64,000 nucleotides of DNA from contig CM062297.1 of assembly GCA_031216915.1 (NCBI GenBank), forward strand, positions 183,900,083 through 183,964,082, in the 5' to 3' direction. This DNA comes from Pictodentalium vernedei. Taxonomy: Eukaryota; Mollusca; Scaphopoda; Dentaliida; Dentaliidae. Positions 36,901-51,002 of this stretch are shown piece by piece; within the stretch, counting starts at the first letter, position 1, and every line of letters begins with the position of its first letter. A program made the position numbers and the translations under genes. Below the pieces are notes generated by a model. The model worked only from the letters and a program-made list of their open reading frames with translations, made no database searches and was not told the origin of the DNA.

Positions 36901-37309
36901 AAGAACAGTCGATGCAAAGTTTAACAGGTAATGATCGATGTGAACATCTGGATCGCGTAAGAACTTGAAACTATATTTATTGAATTCAAAAGTCGATAGT
37001 TAGATGAGCTGCTCACTGACATTGCAAATAAGAAAATAAGAAAATCGATCGACAGTAGATGATCCTGATGGAGAGACAATGCATTGCCAAGCCGGAACTG
37101 AATAAGCAACCAACCAGCCGTAGCATGTGAGAACATAACACATTCCAATGTTCAAACGACACACCATCAGGAGTAAGTACAGTTGTGGTACAAAAAAAGT
37201 ATAGCGACTTATTATCTTATAATCTTTTAGTCTTTTACATCAATCGAAACACATTGGAGTAACAATCAAGACCCTCTTTTTCATTCCAAATCACTCATTT
37301 AATGTAATA
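36901..37309. other. Retroelement 5' leader
   Basis: This stretch lies between ORF1 and the AAGTAA duplication. It has no homology to the EGF unit and no readable coding motif. It is likely the 5' untranslated region and internal promoter of the LINE. Confidence 0.55.
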
Positions 37310-40350
<3,041 letters not shown>

Positions 40351-40464
40351 CTGTTTCACAATTAACTCCTGTGTAACCAGCTGCACATTCACATGTATAC
40401 TTGTTTATGCCATCGGTGCAAACTCCCCCATTCTGGCATGGTTTTGTAGCACAATCATCTATAT
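40351..40464 (-). CDS. cbEGF exon (duplication copy 1, third in transcript order)
   Basis: The domain reads [31 protein letters not shown]. The counterparts at 50889 and 63660 differ at one residue: ACT/GCC-type change giving CADG in place of CTDG. Acceptor and donor are intact. Confidence 0.87.
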
Positions 40465-41391
40465 CTGTAAAAGGCAATTAAGATTAAAACTATTTGTAGT
40501 GATAATGAACAATGATAGAAACATTCATCATATTTGTCTGTACAAATCTGTATTGTGCCACTGTGGCTATGTTAGTGATTTGAAATTACAATAACTACTG
40601 AAACTGAAGGCATATTAATACCATGCTATCACAACTATTCATTCAGACAAGATAATCTTCTCCCGTGTGGTAAGCCCAGGAAACATTGAAGATAATGATA
40701 ACTTCTCAATGGCAGTTTGTCGTGAAGCAAGTATAGCTGAAACAACTTGAAGTACTCTTTCAATGGATTAACACAACGTACTGCTGTTTAATGCAAGTTT
40801 AAAATGAACAAATTGGGACTCGTGATACGATCACAGAACATCGAGTCAAGTAATGTCAAAATCGTACACAAAACCTGACTTTGCACATTCATTTTCCATT
40901 CTACACATGTTATGCTACAGAATTATTTTTCGAGTCTGTACAACAACCAATTAATTCACATTGAATGATTCGCATGTGCTCGCATATCATAGTGCCATTT
41001 TTTCTTGCTACTACTTCAAATTCGGAAGCCATATTAATACTATCCCTGACATCAGAAAGTTTGCAGTAAGTTTAACTTTTGAAATGCTGAATAGTGAGGG
41101 TTCTTGAGGAAGTAGGAGCAGTCATGGGGCCGACACAACAAACGAGGAAAATCGGCCAGTACAGAATGTTTTTGGTAATTGTACTTTCCTGTAGCTTGGC
41201 GAAATGCAGCAGACACTGATGCAAGTACTCATTTAATTGGTAAATGCGATATATCTCGAACTGTTTCAAAAGTATTATCAAAAGTTGTTGACCTTGTTAT
41301 TCAGAAAAGTATATTCAATTGTTGTATGTGATTCTATACTACTGCACATAACACCAGTGGCATATTTTGATTATCAGTGTACTTCAGTTAC

Positions 41392-41505
41392 CTGTTTCAC
41401 AATTAACTCCCGTGTAACCGGCTGCACATTTACATGTATATTTGTTTATTCCATCGGCGCAAACTCCCCCATTCTGGCATGGGTTTGTGGCACAATCATC
41501 TATAT
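41392..41505 (-). CDS. cbEGF exon (copy 1, middle)
   Basis: The domain reads [31 protein letters not shown]. Asn replaces Lys before the second Cys. It lies only 1041 bases from the exon at 40351, so the intron between them is shortened relative to the usual 1.67 kb. Confidence 0.87.
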
Positions 41506-41850
41506 CTGTAAAAGGTAAATAAAATTAAAACTATCTGTAGTTATAATGAGCAATGATTGAAACGTACATCATATATGGCTGTAAAAATCTTGAGTATCTC
41601 ACTAAGGTAATTTTAGTGATTTTAAATTACAATAACTACTGAAACTGAAGACAATATTACTATCCATGCTATCACAAAGATTCATTCAGAGAAAATAATC
41701 TGCCCCGTTTGGCTTGCCCAGGTAACAATGAAGATAATGATAACTTCTCAGTGGCAGTTTGTCATGAGGCAAATGTATCTGAAACAACTTGGAGTACTCT
41801 TTCAATGGATTAACACAACATCCTGCTATTTAATGCAGGTTTAAAATTAA

Positions 41851-42181
41851 AATAGACTCACTAACCACCTAAACTGCTGTGTCTCTAGTGGGTACTTCCC
41901 AAAATGTTGGAAAGTAGCTACAGGAGTCATGATACCCAAACCCGACAAAGACTTGAGCAACCCAGCCTTCTCAGCTGTATTGGAAAAACTTTTGAACGGA
42001 TTCTCACGACTAGACTCCGCAGCTATCTCGAATCAATCAGCTTTTTTCAATAAGTGGCAAAGGGCCTGCAGAAGCCAAAGAGAGGGAATCGAGCATGTTT
42101 ATAGACTGGTAGATTATATGAAAACGGCCTTCAGTCAAAATGAAATAGTAACCACGCTATTACTGGACGTAGAAAAGCTGT
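41851..42181 (+). pseudogene. LINE reverse transcriptase fragment
   Basis: The plus strand reads GYFPKCWKVATGVMIPKPDK. After a frame change come RILTTRLRSYLES-like residues, then KWQRACRSQREGIEHVYRLV and LLLDVEK, where it stops short of the catalytic FD. These are the fingers and first palm motif of a jockey-like RT. It replaces part of the EGF-unit intron rather than simply interrupting it: intron sequence ends near GTTTAAAAT and resumes at GTGAGATTTATATAATT. It is nonfunctional. Confidence 0.75.
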
Positions 42182-42219
42182 GAGATTTATATAATTACAA
42201 TTTAGAAGGGTGAATTTGA

Positions 42220-42716
42220 GGCGTGTTTTAGCTATCCCAAATACCCACATCCAATATCGGATTCCCATATTATGTTCATTTATGATGCTTTTTGATACCT
42301 TCCGGTTTCAGTATAGGGCTCCGGTCTAACACGAATTTGGAGAGGGTTATGTTCGAAATCGATCTGCAAGCATCATTGCTTTTTTCGGCTTCCGGTTTCA
42401 CCACTATTTCCACAATCGCCGCTGGATCGAATTGGCGGCGTTTTCAAATGATTTTTTTTTCAAAATGAAAAATCAGAAAACTTGTCCTATTTTTGTAGTA
42501 TCTCGATATCAATGTGACAAAATCGTTATCATTTGTGACTATTGTGGCAGAAAGATATTTTTAATCATGTTTCTCGTCGAAATCTTTCATTACGAACAGC
42601 ACTTGTAATGACTATCAAATATTTCGCATTTATTCGGCGAGAGAATATACCTGTCACGTGGAGCATATATTGTTATCACATAAACGAAACCGTACTGTTA
42701 GCTTAAAAAACGCCTC
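42220..42716. mobile_element. TIR MITE, 497 bp
   Basis: The ends are GGCGTGTTTTAGCTA on the left and, on the minus strand, GAGGCGTTTTTTAAGCTA on the right. TGA occurs at 42217-42219 and 42717-42719. Paralogous units carry the uninterrupted site TTTGAATGTTTC. There is no coding capacity. A 3-bp duplication does not settle the superfamily. Confidence 0.8.
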
Positions 42717-43337
42717 TGAATGTTTCATCTTACAACTCAAGAAAGCTGCGAATAAATCACGTTTACTGGACAGCTAAAACTGGCTGACCTTAAAGCAATC
42801 AAAGTTTCTTGTTTATGCTCCTCAACTGGACTATAAAACCTTGTTTCCTCTCCTCTTTATTGCCCTTGAGGTAGCATTTGTAACACATTTTTTGTCCCTT
42901 TCTGCATTATGCCTGGCGGGCATAGCAGAAAGGACTTTTCCCTCTTTTGTTTAGTATTTCAGCATACCTTAAAACTGAGGAACTATCTCCAAATTGTATT
43001 GCCACTATCAACAACCTGAGAGAAATTTATGACAAACAGCACGTACATCTTGAAAGAAGTACAATGCATAATTTCTGAGATCTTAAGGAATTTATTGTTT
43101 TCAGGTACATGGGGTGCCATCTTTTAAATGGGGCTCGAATAGTGACCTAATGAGAAGCAGTATGAGAATGATGGAAGAATAGCACTTTAACAACAATAAG
43201 TATTCAATATTCATTGAGTGAGATAAAATTAATGCAACAACAATATGTTCTGCCAAACTCACCAAATATAAGTATGTATGAAAACGCAAATATGTGATTG
43301 TAACACAAATGACATATGCTGATTTTCAGTTTTACTT

Positions 43338-43770
43338 TTGTTTAAATAATATTTATTTACAATTATCAGAGAAAAAAAGACACGCAATAATGAAATATGT
43401 GTGGATTCGACAGTATGCTGGTAGCTTATAAAGGTCGTTTCCACTAAAGGTACATTTACAACTGTGATGGCACGAGATGTTAATTAAATGTCTTCTATAT
43501 CCCAAACATTTACCGCACATAGCTTTTGCCACGTCAAGTGTGTTCTATTCAATATGATATCAGAATGCAGTCATTTTGGAAACAAATTTTCCTACGTTGG
43601 TTTTCAAGTTGAACAGAGTGAAAAAGTTTGAACAGGTGAAGGAGATAGTATTGATGGACTACAATTTTAAGAGGCCTCAACAGTTCACCGAGTAGAAGGC
43701 GAGCAAGGAAAGCACAGGGCATGTTCTTGGGTGTATATGGCCAGCGGGATGAGTAGTGGTGGGATAATCA
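43338..43770 (-). mobile_element. 5'-truncated LINE with 8-bp target duplication
   Basis: TTTTACTT at 43330-43337 and 43771-43778 flanks 433 bases absent from other units. On the minus strand the insert ends AAATAAATATTATTTAAAC, like the insert at 19850. A minus-strand read CGKCLGYRRHLINISCHHSC is Cys/His-rich but not assigned. The insertion lies about 7 bases beyond the donor of the truncated exon at 43786. Confidence 0.82.
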
Positions 43771-43785
43771 TTTTACTTTAGTTAC

Positions 43786-43838
43786 CTGTTTCACTGTTAA
43801 CACCTATGTAACCAGCTGCACATTTACATATATACTCG
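43786..43838 (-). pseudogene. Truncated cbEGF exon
   Basis: Only the 3' part remains: a read YICKCAAGYIGVNSET-like on the minus strand with its donor GTAACT. The 5' part, acceptor and preceding intron are gone. The sequence passes at TATACTCGTATGTATGGACAC directly into intron of the next unit. One TGT of the last cysteine reads AGT. It is a deletion product and cannot be spliced in. Confidence 0.85.
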
Positions 43839-43909
43839 TATGTATGGACACGCAAATATGTGATTTTAACGCAAGTGGTATATTTTGATTCTCAGTTTAC
43901 TTCAGTTAC

Positions 43910-44023
43910 CTGTTTCACAATTAACTCCCGTGTAACCAGCTGCACATTTACATGTATACTTGTTTATTCCATCGGCGCAAACTCCCCCATTCTGGCATGG
44001 GTTTGTGGCACATTCATCTATAT
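43910..44023 (-). CDS. cbEGF exon (copy 1, first in transcript order)
   Basis: The domain reads [31 protein letters not shown]. It differs from the exon at 41392 only at Glu for Asp in the calcium motif. The splice sites are intact. Confidence 0.88.
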
Positions 44024-44644
44024 CTGTAAAAGGTAAATAAAATTAAAACTATCTGTAGTTATAATGAGCAATGATTGAAACGTACATCATATATGGCTGT
44101 AAAAATCTTTATTTTGTCACCTTGGCTATGTTAGTGATTTAACTTTACAATAGCTACTTAAACTTAAGACAATATTACTACCATGCTATCACAGGGATTC
44201 ACTCAGATAAAATAATCTGCCCTGTTTGGTTAGCCCAGGAAACATTGAACCTAATGAGAACTTCTCAATGGCAGTTTGTCATGAGGCAAATATAGCTGAA
44301 ACAACTTGGAGTACTCGTTCAATGGATTAAAACAACATCCTGCTATTTAATGCAAGTTTAAAATGAACAAATTTAAACCCGTGATACAATCACAGAACAT
44401 CAAATCAATGAAAATCATTACTGCGCACACAACCTGAACTTGCACATTCATTTTTTCATTCTACAAATGTTATGCTATAGAATTATCTTACGAGTTCGTA
44501 TAGCAGCCAATTAATTCACACTAAGCGATTCATGTGTGCTCGCATATCATAGTGCCATTTTCCTGGCTGCTGTTTCAAATAACGGAAGCCATGTTAGTAC
44601 TCTCCCTGGCACCTCAAAGTTTGCTGTAAGTAGAAAGTAACAGC
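44024..44644. repeat. EGF-unit intron
   Basis: It follows the unit down to GCACCTCAAAGTTTGCTGTAAG, then is interrupted by a LINE remnant. The intron resumes near 45880. Confidence 0.7.
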
Positions 44645-45690
44645 AAACTCCTTAGTGTAGTAGAGACAGGTGACTACTAGTATCTAGGGGGTAAATATAA
44701 ACATCACAAGAAGAGGCATCTACCGAAACCACACAAATAAATTGATTCTGAAGGGGAGGGGGGATCCTTAACCAAATGAAACTTATAGGGAGGAACAGTT
44801 TCAATAAGGTTTTCGTGGGGAAAACCATTTGGGAAATGGTGGGTTTGCCAAGTATAACATATGGTACGGACATATGGTACGGAAATGATACCCCTATACC
44901 AAACGGCTGCAAAGAGCTTGGAAACCCTGCAGAACGATGCAGGCCGATGGATATCGGGGTCAAGTAATAACCCAGCACTAGAAGCAATCAGGGGCGAGGT
45001 TGGGGGTGTTGATCGAGGACAGGAAAGACTTATTGAAACTCGGTTATCTTAATTATTTGGTAAATCTCTCCGACAGCCGATGGTGTAAAGTAATGTTCAA
45101 GAATATTTTCAACTCTAATACCAAGACAGGGTGGATGGTCCAAGTGAGGGAGCTAATAGAGAACTACTCATTGGAGATCTCGGACCTAGACGTAGGGGCA
45201 ACCCAGGGCAAATAAAGCGTAAGAGAAAGAGTCATGGAGGATGGTAACCTTAATTGGCGAGAGGGGGCCAAATCTAAGAGGTCTTTGGGTGGCCTGTGTG
45301 ATAAAAGAGAAGCCTCGGTTTGAAGAGTACTTTGATGGAATCTTTGGGGGGTCACTTTTGTTCAAGGTCACGGTCCATGGAGTTGAGGGGAAAAATTGGG
45401 AAACACAGCGGAAAGGAGTGCCAAATGTGTAACTTAGAAGTAGGGGAGCACTTTCTTCTAGAATGCCCAAAATACCAGACTAAAAGAATAAAATTGACTG
45501 GGAGTATAATGAGGAAGTGAGATGGGAGAATGAAGGACACGCGGGTAGTGAGTCACTCTAAGGGGAGGGGTTAATGTGCTAATCGGAGAGATTGGGGAAA
45601 ATGGGACAAAGGAAGTCATCAAGCGGTTCGTCTCCGAGTGTTGGGAGGAGAGAAGAAGCGTGGGAAGAGGTGGCAAGTTGGGAGTGGAAC
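44645..45690 (+). pseudogene. LINE C-terminal remnant, plus strand
   Basis: Plus-strand frames read FVGKTIWEMVGLPSITYGTD, AAKSLETLQNDAGRWISGSS, RPRFEEYFDGIFGG-like sequence (FEEYFDGIFGGSLLF), CQMCNLEVGEHFLLECPKYQ and VKRFVSECWEERRS-like sequence. They cover the RT thumb and the Cys/His C-terminus of the LINE family also seen at 19650 and 22430. The frames shift several times. It is inserted in the EGF-unit intron. Confidence 0.75.
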
Positions 45691-46817
45691 TATTCGTCGA
45701 GAGTGCACTTATCTTCTTCTATCAATGCTAACCCTGCTTGTGTGGAGTTAATACTTTGGGGTGTATGGCAGTTGCTCTCCGTTTCTTGTTGATTCTCTGC
45801 GGGTACTCCGGCCTCCTCCATTCGTACAACTGTCCGACACGAAGTAACCCGGGCTGTGATAAATAAATATTGAGAAAAGTGTATGCTATTGTTTTCTGTG
45901 AACCTATTCTTCTGCATATTGAATTTATTGATAGGGTTAACTGCTGCATACATAACTCAGTGCCGTTTGTGCGACCACTGCTGAGAAACCGATAGATATG
46001 TAAAACTTATGATGAAAAATGGAGGTTGTTCTTTTTACTGTACATTTTAATACCACATAAGGAAGGAAAATGCTTAAATGAAATATACTGCTTTTGTGAT
46101 TTTGTGATTGCTATTTGCACAGAAAATAAAGCACGATAAAGTAGTAAATATTGATGATATTATTTTGTAATTCTATTACACAATATCATACGTTATCTCC
46201 GCCAATATGTATGGTATATGGAGATGTAATACCTGGATGTTGGTTTTTAAACACAGAGCCGCAGGCGAGACATCCAGGTATTAAATCTCCACATACCATA
46301 CATGTTCGTGGAGACAACATTTTTGTCCCTTTTGAACACACAATAGAAACATAGTGGAAACAAATTTATCAGTTGGTTCAAACTTGTGAATTATTGTTTT
46401 GTTTTTATAAACGCAGAAGACAACAGATGGAGTTACATCCATCGGGTGGTTATTGGAAAGGCGTAAACAGATCGTTGATTTGTTGACAGATTTGTTCTTA
46501 TTTTGTTTTTCTAAAGTTGTTTGATTTAATTATTCGACTATTTAAATAATAACAGCAAAATATGATAGAGTTGTCAGAAATCTGATGATATTTGTGACTA
46601 TTTGCCGGTTTTGGGGTTTGGTTTATATATCGAGCGAGCGAAAGCGAAAAACTTTCATTTAAACAATATATCCCCGATGTTTCGCGCACCCTTATACCCT
46701 GAATGTTGCGCGCTCTCATATACCATGGATAGTGGATGCGACCTTTGCCATGGCTATCTATCTTAGGCATTCTGACCAATCAGAAGGCTGAATTTATCGG
46801 GATATAGGGACAATACA
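45691..46817. other. EGF-unit intron, then unassigned sequence
   Basis: From about 45880 the unit intron is recognisable to about 46180 (GGGTTAACTGCTGCATACAT). A foldback follows at 46207-46303. Up to 46817 I recognise no gene. TATATCCCCGAT near 46668 and TTATCGGGATATAGG near 46794 are complementary and may be ends of a small element. Confidence 0.5.
46207..46303. repeat. Foldback hairpin, about 34-bp arms
   Basis: The left arm starts ATGTATGGTATATGGAGATG and the right arm ends CTCCACATACCATACAT. They pair with few mismatches around a loop of about 29 bases. Its counterpart is at 56744-56840. Confidence 0.8.
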
Positions 46818-46977
46818 ATTTATCTCAAAAACATAGGTTATGACCCCTCTTTGGAACGAGCTCGTCGAGCTCATCCCAAAGAGGGGTCATAACCTATGAT
46901 TTGACACAAAAATGAAAAAATTCGTTATTCAAGAATCTTTTTGCAAGTGTCGTCTGCTTTTCATAATAGGTAAAGGA
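46818..46977. mobile_element. piggyBac-like MITE, left end missing
   Basis: The core AACATAGGTTATGACCCCTC, the palindrome GAACGAGCTCGTCGAGCTC and the right end ATAGGTAAAGG before TTAA (46978-46981) are present. The left terminal part is absent. Confidence 0.78.
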
Positions 46978-46981
46978 TTAA

Positions 46982-47323
46982 CGAAGTTTTTCTTGTTGAT
47001 TGTGCTGAATACCTGGACTTGTGAAACATTTCGTATTACTGTAGGGTTGAGATTATAAATAGATAAATAGAGGCCCATGGGCCCTTTTTCCTTAGACTGC
47101 AGTAAAATTTGAAATCGTCTACTGTGTGTCTAATATATAAATGGTAAATGTCAGCCCCCATCGTTATGTCACGTTGAAGGTTTCCGATAGCAGCTATACT
47201 GATGGTTTGGTTGTAACCGTTGGGAATAGTACCAAAATTATCACGGTGGTCTGAATACACTGGAGTGTCGAATTATGACCGTCATGAATGAGGAACAACT
47301 CAGTTGTGTCTTTTGTATCATTA
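46982..47323. other. No gene seen
   Basis: AT-rich single-copy-looking sequence within the duplication unit. Short minus-strand frames (47036-47260) have no recognisable domain. Confidence 0.5.
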
Positions 47324-49887
47324 TCCCCGCATTTTAAAAAATGCGGGGATATTGTCAGGATCTCCGGCCGTACTTCCGTACGTCCGTACGTCCGGTTTTG
47401 TAATTCGAAACGCTGTAACTTTCTACAGTTGTTCGATAGGGTCTGTGCAACCCAAAAATACAACTTTTAAATTTTTGTGCCACCAGGTGGCTTCTGTGGA
47501 GCCACTTAAAAAATGCGTTATTTTTTCACTTTTTTGCTGAATAGTCCCAACCTATGTAATTCGGAGTTCTAAAATTACACTAGGGTGTTGCTAAATGATC
47601 TGTAGATATGTAGGAAGGTTTCGGATTTTTCGGGTGCCACGTGGCTGTGCCACCGTAGCCACTTTTGTGTTTTCTTAGACCGTTTCCGGCAAAAGGCTCG
47701 TAGGATATGTAATTCGAAATGGTAAATCCATGCTCAGATGTTGCAGTAGGGTCTATAGATGCGCACGAAGGTTTCGGATTTTTTGGGTGCCACGTGGCTG
47801 TGCCACCGTAGCCACTTTCGTGTTTTCTTAGACCGTTTCTGGCAAAAGGCTCCTAGGGTATGTAATTCGAAACGCTAAAACCATGCTCAAATGTTGCAGT
47901 AGGGTCTGTAGATGTGCACGAAGGTTTCAGATTTTTCAGGTGCCACGTGGCTGTGCCACCATTGCCACTTTTGTGTTTTCTTAGACCGTTTCCGGCGAAA
48001 GGCTCCTAGGGTATGTAATTCGAAACGCTAAAACCATGCTCAAGTGTTGCAGTGGGGTCTGTAGATGCGCACGAAGGTTTCGGATTTTTCAGGTGCCACG
48101 TGGCTGTGCCACCGTTGCCACTTTTGTGTTTTCTTAGACCGTTTCCGGCGATAGGCTCCTAGGGTATGTAATTCGAAACGCTAAAACCATGCTCAAATGT
48201 TGCAGTGGGGTCTGTAGATGTGCACGAAGGTTTCGGATTTTTCATCTGCCACCTGGCTGCGCCACCATTGCCACTTTCGTGTTTTCTTGGACCGTTTCCG
48301 TCGAAAGGCTCCTAGGGTATGTAATTCGAAATGCTAAAACCATGCTCAAATGTTGCAGTGGGGTCTGTAGATGCGCACGGAGATTTCGGATTTTTCAGCT
48401 GCCACCTGGCTGCGACACCATTGCCACTTTCGTGTTTTCTTAGACCGTTTCCGGCAAAAGGCTGCAAGGGTATGTAATTCGAAATGCTAAAACCATGCTC
48501 AAATGTTGCAGTAGGGTCTGTAGATGTGCACGAAGGTTTCCGATTTTTCAGGTGCCACGTGGCTGTGCCATCATTGCCACTTTTGTGTTTTCTTAGACCG
48601 TTTCCGGCGAAAGGCTCATAGGGTATGTAATTCGAAACGCTAAAACCATGCTTAAATGTTGCAGTGGGGTCTGTAGATGCGCACGAAGGTTTCGGATTTT
48701 TCAGGTGCCACGTGGCTGTGCTGTTGCCACTTTTATGTTTTCTTAGACCGTTTCCGGCGAAAGGCTCCTAGGGTATGTAATTCGAAACACTAAAACCATG
48801 CTCAAATGTTTCAGTGGGGTCTGTAGATGTGCACGAAGGTTTCAGATTTTTCAGCTGCCTAGTGGCTGTGCTGTTGCCACTTTCACATTTTCTTAGACCG
48901 TTTCCGGTGAAAGGCTCCTAGGGTATGTAATTCGAAATCCTAAAACCATGCTCAAATGTTGCAGTAGGGTCTGTAGATGCGCACGAAGGTTTTGGATTTT
49001 TGGGGTGCCACGTGGCTGTGCTACCGTCGCCTCTTTCATGTTCTCTTAGACCATTTCCGGCGAAAGGCTCCTACAGTATGTATTTCAAAATGGTAAAACC
49101 ATGCTCAAATGTTGCAGTAGGGTCTGTAGATGTGCACAAAGATTTCGGATTGTTCAGGTGCCAACGTGGCTGTGCCACCATTGCCACTTTCGTGTTTTCT
49201 TAGACCGTTTCCGGCGAAAGGCTCCTAGGGTATGTAATTCGAAACGCTAAAACCATGCTGAGATGTTGGAGTAGAGTCTGTAAATGCGTAGGAAGGTTTT
49301 GGATTTTTTGGGTGCTAAGTGGCTGTGTCACCGTTGCCACTTTTGTGTTTTCTTAGACTGTTTCCAGCGAAAGGCTCCTAGGGTAAGTAATTCGAAATGC
49401 TTAACACATGCTCAAATGTTGCAGTAAGGTCTGTAGATGTGTACAAAGGTTTCAGATTTTTCAGATGCCACGTGGTGGTGCCACCGTTTTTCTTTCGTGT
49501 TTTCTTAGGTCATTTCCGGCGAAAAGCTCCCAGAGTATGTAATTTGAAATGCTAAAACTATGCTCAAAAGTTGCAGTAGGGTCTGTAGATGTGCACGAAG
49601 GTTTCGGATTTTTGGGGTGCCACCGTTGCCACTTTCATGTTTTCTTAGACCGTTTCCGGCGAAAGGCTCCCAGGGTACATGTATGTAATTCGAAATGCTA
49701 AAACCATGCCCAAATGTTGCAGTGGAGTCTGTAGGTGCGCACGAAGCTGTGTCACCTGTGCCACTCAATATGATTTTAGTGTGTCATACAATACATTTCT
49801 TCTTTGTATCAAGCATTCATACAAAGTCAAGGATGCAAATGCGGGGATACACTATAGTGTGCTTTGCACACAAGTGACACCATCTAG
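47324..49887 (+). mobile_element. Nonautonomous Helitron-like element with satellite
   Basis: The left end is TCCCCGCATTTTAAAA preceded by A. The right end is CTAG followed by T. A hairpin GTGTGCTTTGCACAC at 49857-49871 lies 12 bases before CTAG. These are the canonical Helitron signs (5' TC, 3' hairpin, CTRR, insertion between A and T). The terminal AAATGCGGGGATA near 49838 repeats the complement of the left end. The interior is almost entirely a 153-bp tandem repeat. There is no Rep/helicase, so movement would depend on another element. Repeat-carrying Helitron derivatives are known in bivalves. Confidence 0.75.
47536..49768. repeat. 153-bp satellite array, about 15 units
   Basis: Each unit carries TCTGTAGATGTGCACGAAGG, GGTGCCACGTGGCTGTGCCA, TTTTCTTAGACCGTTTCC and GGGTATGTAATTCGAAA. 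Most units are 150-157 bases, and some lack a few bases near CTGTTGCCAC. Because 153 is 51 codons, some frames stay open across units, for example 48189-48443, but this is a by-product of periodicity. Confidence 0.93.
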
Positions 49888-50269
49888 TTCATTGTATCGT
49901 TATTTGTGTTTCATTATTCCTTGAGCATTAACTCATAGCACAGATTTCACACGGTGTAATCAGACAGTCACAAGTTCAGTGTGACATGTGTCTAAATAAA
50001 TTAAAAAACTTGTTCCGCCACTGATGTGTCAAGGTAAGCATGTAGATTAAAATTAAAAAGATTGTTTTCTTGAAAGGGATAAAGTGAGCTTGTGTAGTTC
50101 TTTACACAGGTATCTGCGAGTAAATACTAATATTGATATGTGTGGTTAGCACTTCCGGTGTTAAATAGGGAGACTTAATTGATGGGCAGTGTGCAACTTT
50201 GAAAGGAAATCGAGCGAGTGGAGTCCAGAAATGCGTCAGGTTTAATGTAGTGCATACGAAAGCATGCTT
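49888..50269. other. Sequence between Helitron and duplication junction
   Basis: This is present once per duplication copy (again at 62659-63040). It shows no EGF-unit homology and no coding domain. It ends GAAAGCATGC, where EGF-unit intron TTTAGTGGACGGC starts. Confidence 0.6.
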
Positions 50270-50888
50270 TAGTGGACGGCTATAATTGAATAGCCATAAG
50301 AAAATTAAAGTTTCCTGTTTATGCTTCTTAAATTGACTTGAAAACCTTATTTCCACTCCCCTCTTTTTGGCTTGAAGTAGCATTTGTAACACATTTTTGT
50401 CAAGGTCTGTATTATGCCTGACGGGGTAAGCACAAAAAGACATTTCCATCCTTTGTTTAGTATTTCAGCATTTCTGAAAATTGCGAAATTATCTCGAAAT
50501 TGTATTGCCACAATCAACAACCTCAGACGAATTTATGACAAACAGTACGTAGATCTTGAAAGAAGTACAATGAATAATTTCTGAGGTTTTAAGGAATTTG
50601 TTGTTTTCAGGTACATGGGGTGCCATCTTTTAACTGGAGCTCGAATAGTGACCTAATGAGAGGTACACGCCAAGCAAGGAAACACATCGCGAACTGAATT
50701 AGTATGAGAAAGAAGGAAGAATAGCAGTTTAACAACAATAAGTATTCAACTTTCATTGAGTGAGATAAAATTAAAGCAACAACCATAAATTTTGCCAACC
50801 TCGCCAAATATCATAAGTATGTAGGGACACGCAAATACGTGATTTTAACGCAAGTGGTATATTTTGATTCGCAGTTTACTTCAGTTAC

Positions 50889-51002
50889 CTGTTTCACAAT
50901 TAACTCCCGTGTAACCAGCTGCACATTCACATGTATACTTGTTTATGCCATCGGCGCAAACTCCCCCATTCTGGCATGGTTTTGTAGCACAATCATCTAT
51001 AT
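50889..51002 (-). CDS. cbEGF exon (copy 2, third in transcript order)
   Basis: The domain reads [31 protein letters not shown]. It is identical in protein to 63660 and one residue from 40351. The splice sites are intact. Confidence 0.87.

Larger units (their letters stand above)
26887..37309 (-). mobile_element. 10.4-kb retroelement insertion in EGF intron
   Basis: AAGTAA at 26881-26886 recurs at 37310-37315, and the EGF-unit intron is contiguous when the block between them is removed. Read on the minus strand it holds a leader (37309-36901), a broken ORF1 (36900-35842), about 5.2 kb of repeats, an intact ORF2 (30647-27528) and a 3' region ending in ATCT-like repeats near 26890-26910. ORF order and orientation fit one CR1/L2-like LINE, with later insertion or expansion between the ORFs. 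Two separate LINE insertions remain possible. Confidence 0.75.

Noticed and set aside
44652-44987. 111-codon minus-strand frame (start MLLVLGYYL)
   Set aside because: It is antisense to the LINE C-terminal remnant, which reads recognisably on the plus strand.
46498-46779. 93-codon minus-strand frame, duplicated at 57060
   Set aside because: It is conserved only because the block is duplicated; no domain or exon borders are seen, and the composition is that of AT-rich spacer.
47536-49768. CRISPR-like or coding repeat array
   Set aside because: Units are contiguous 153-bp repeats without unique spacers, in a eukaryotic context. Frames break in most units. It is satellite DNA.
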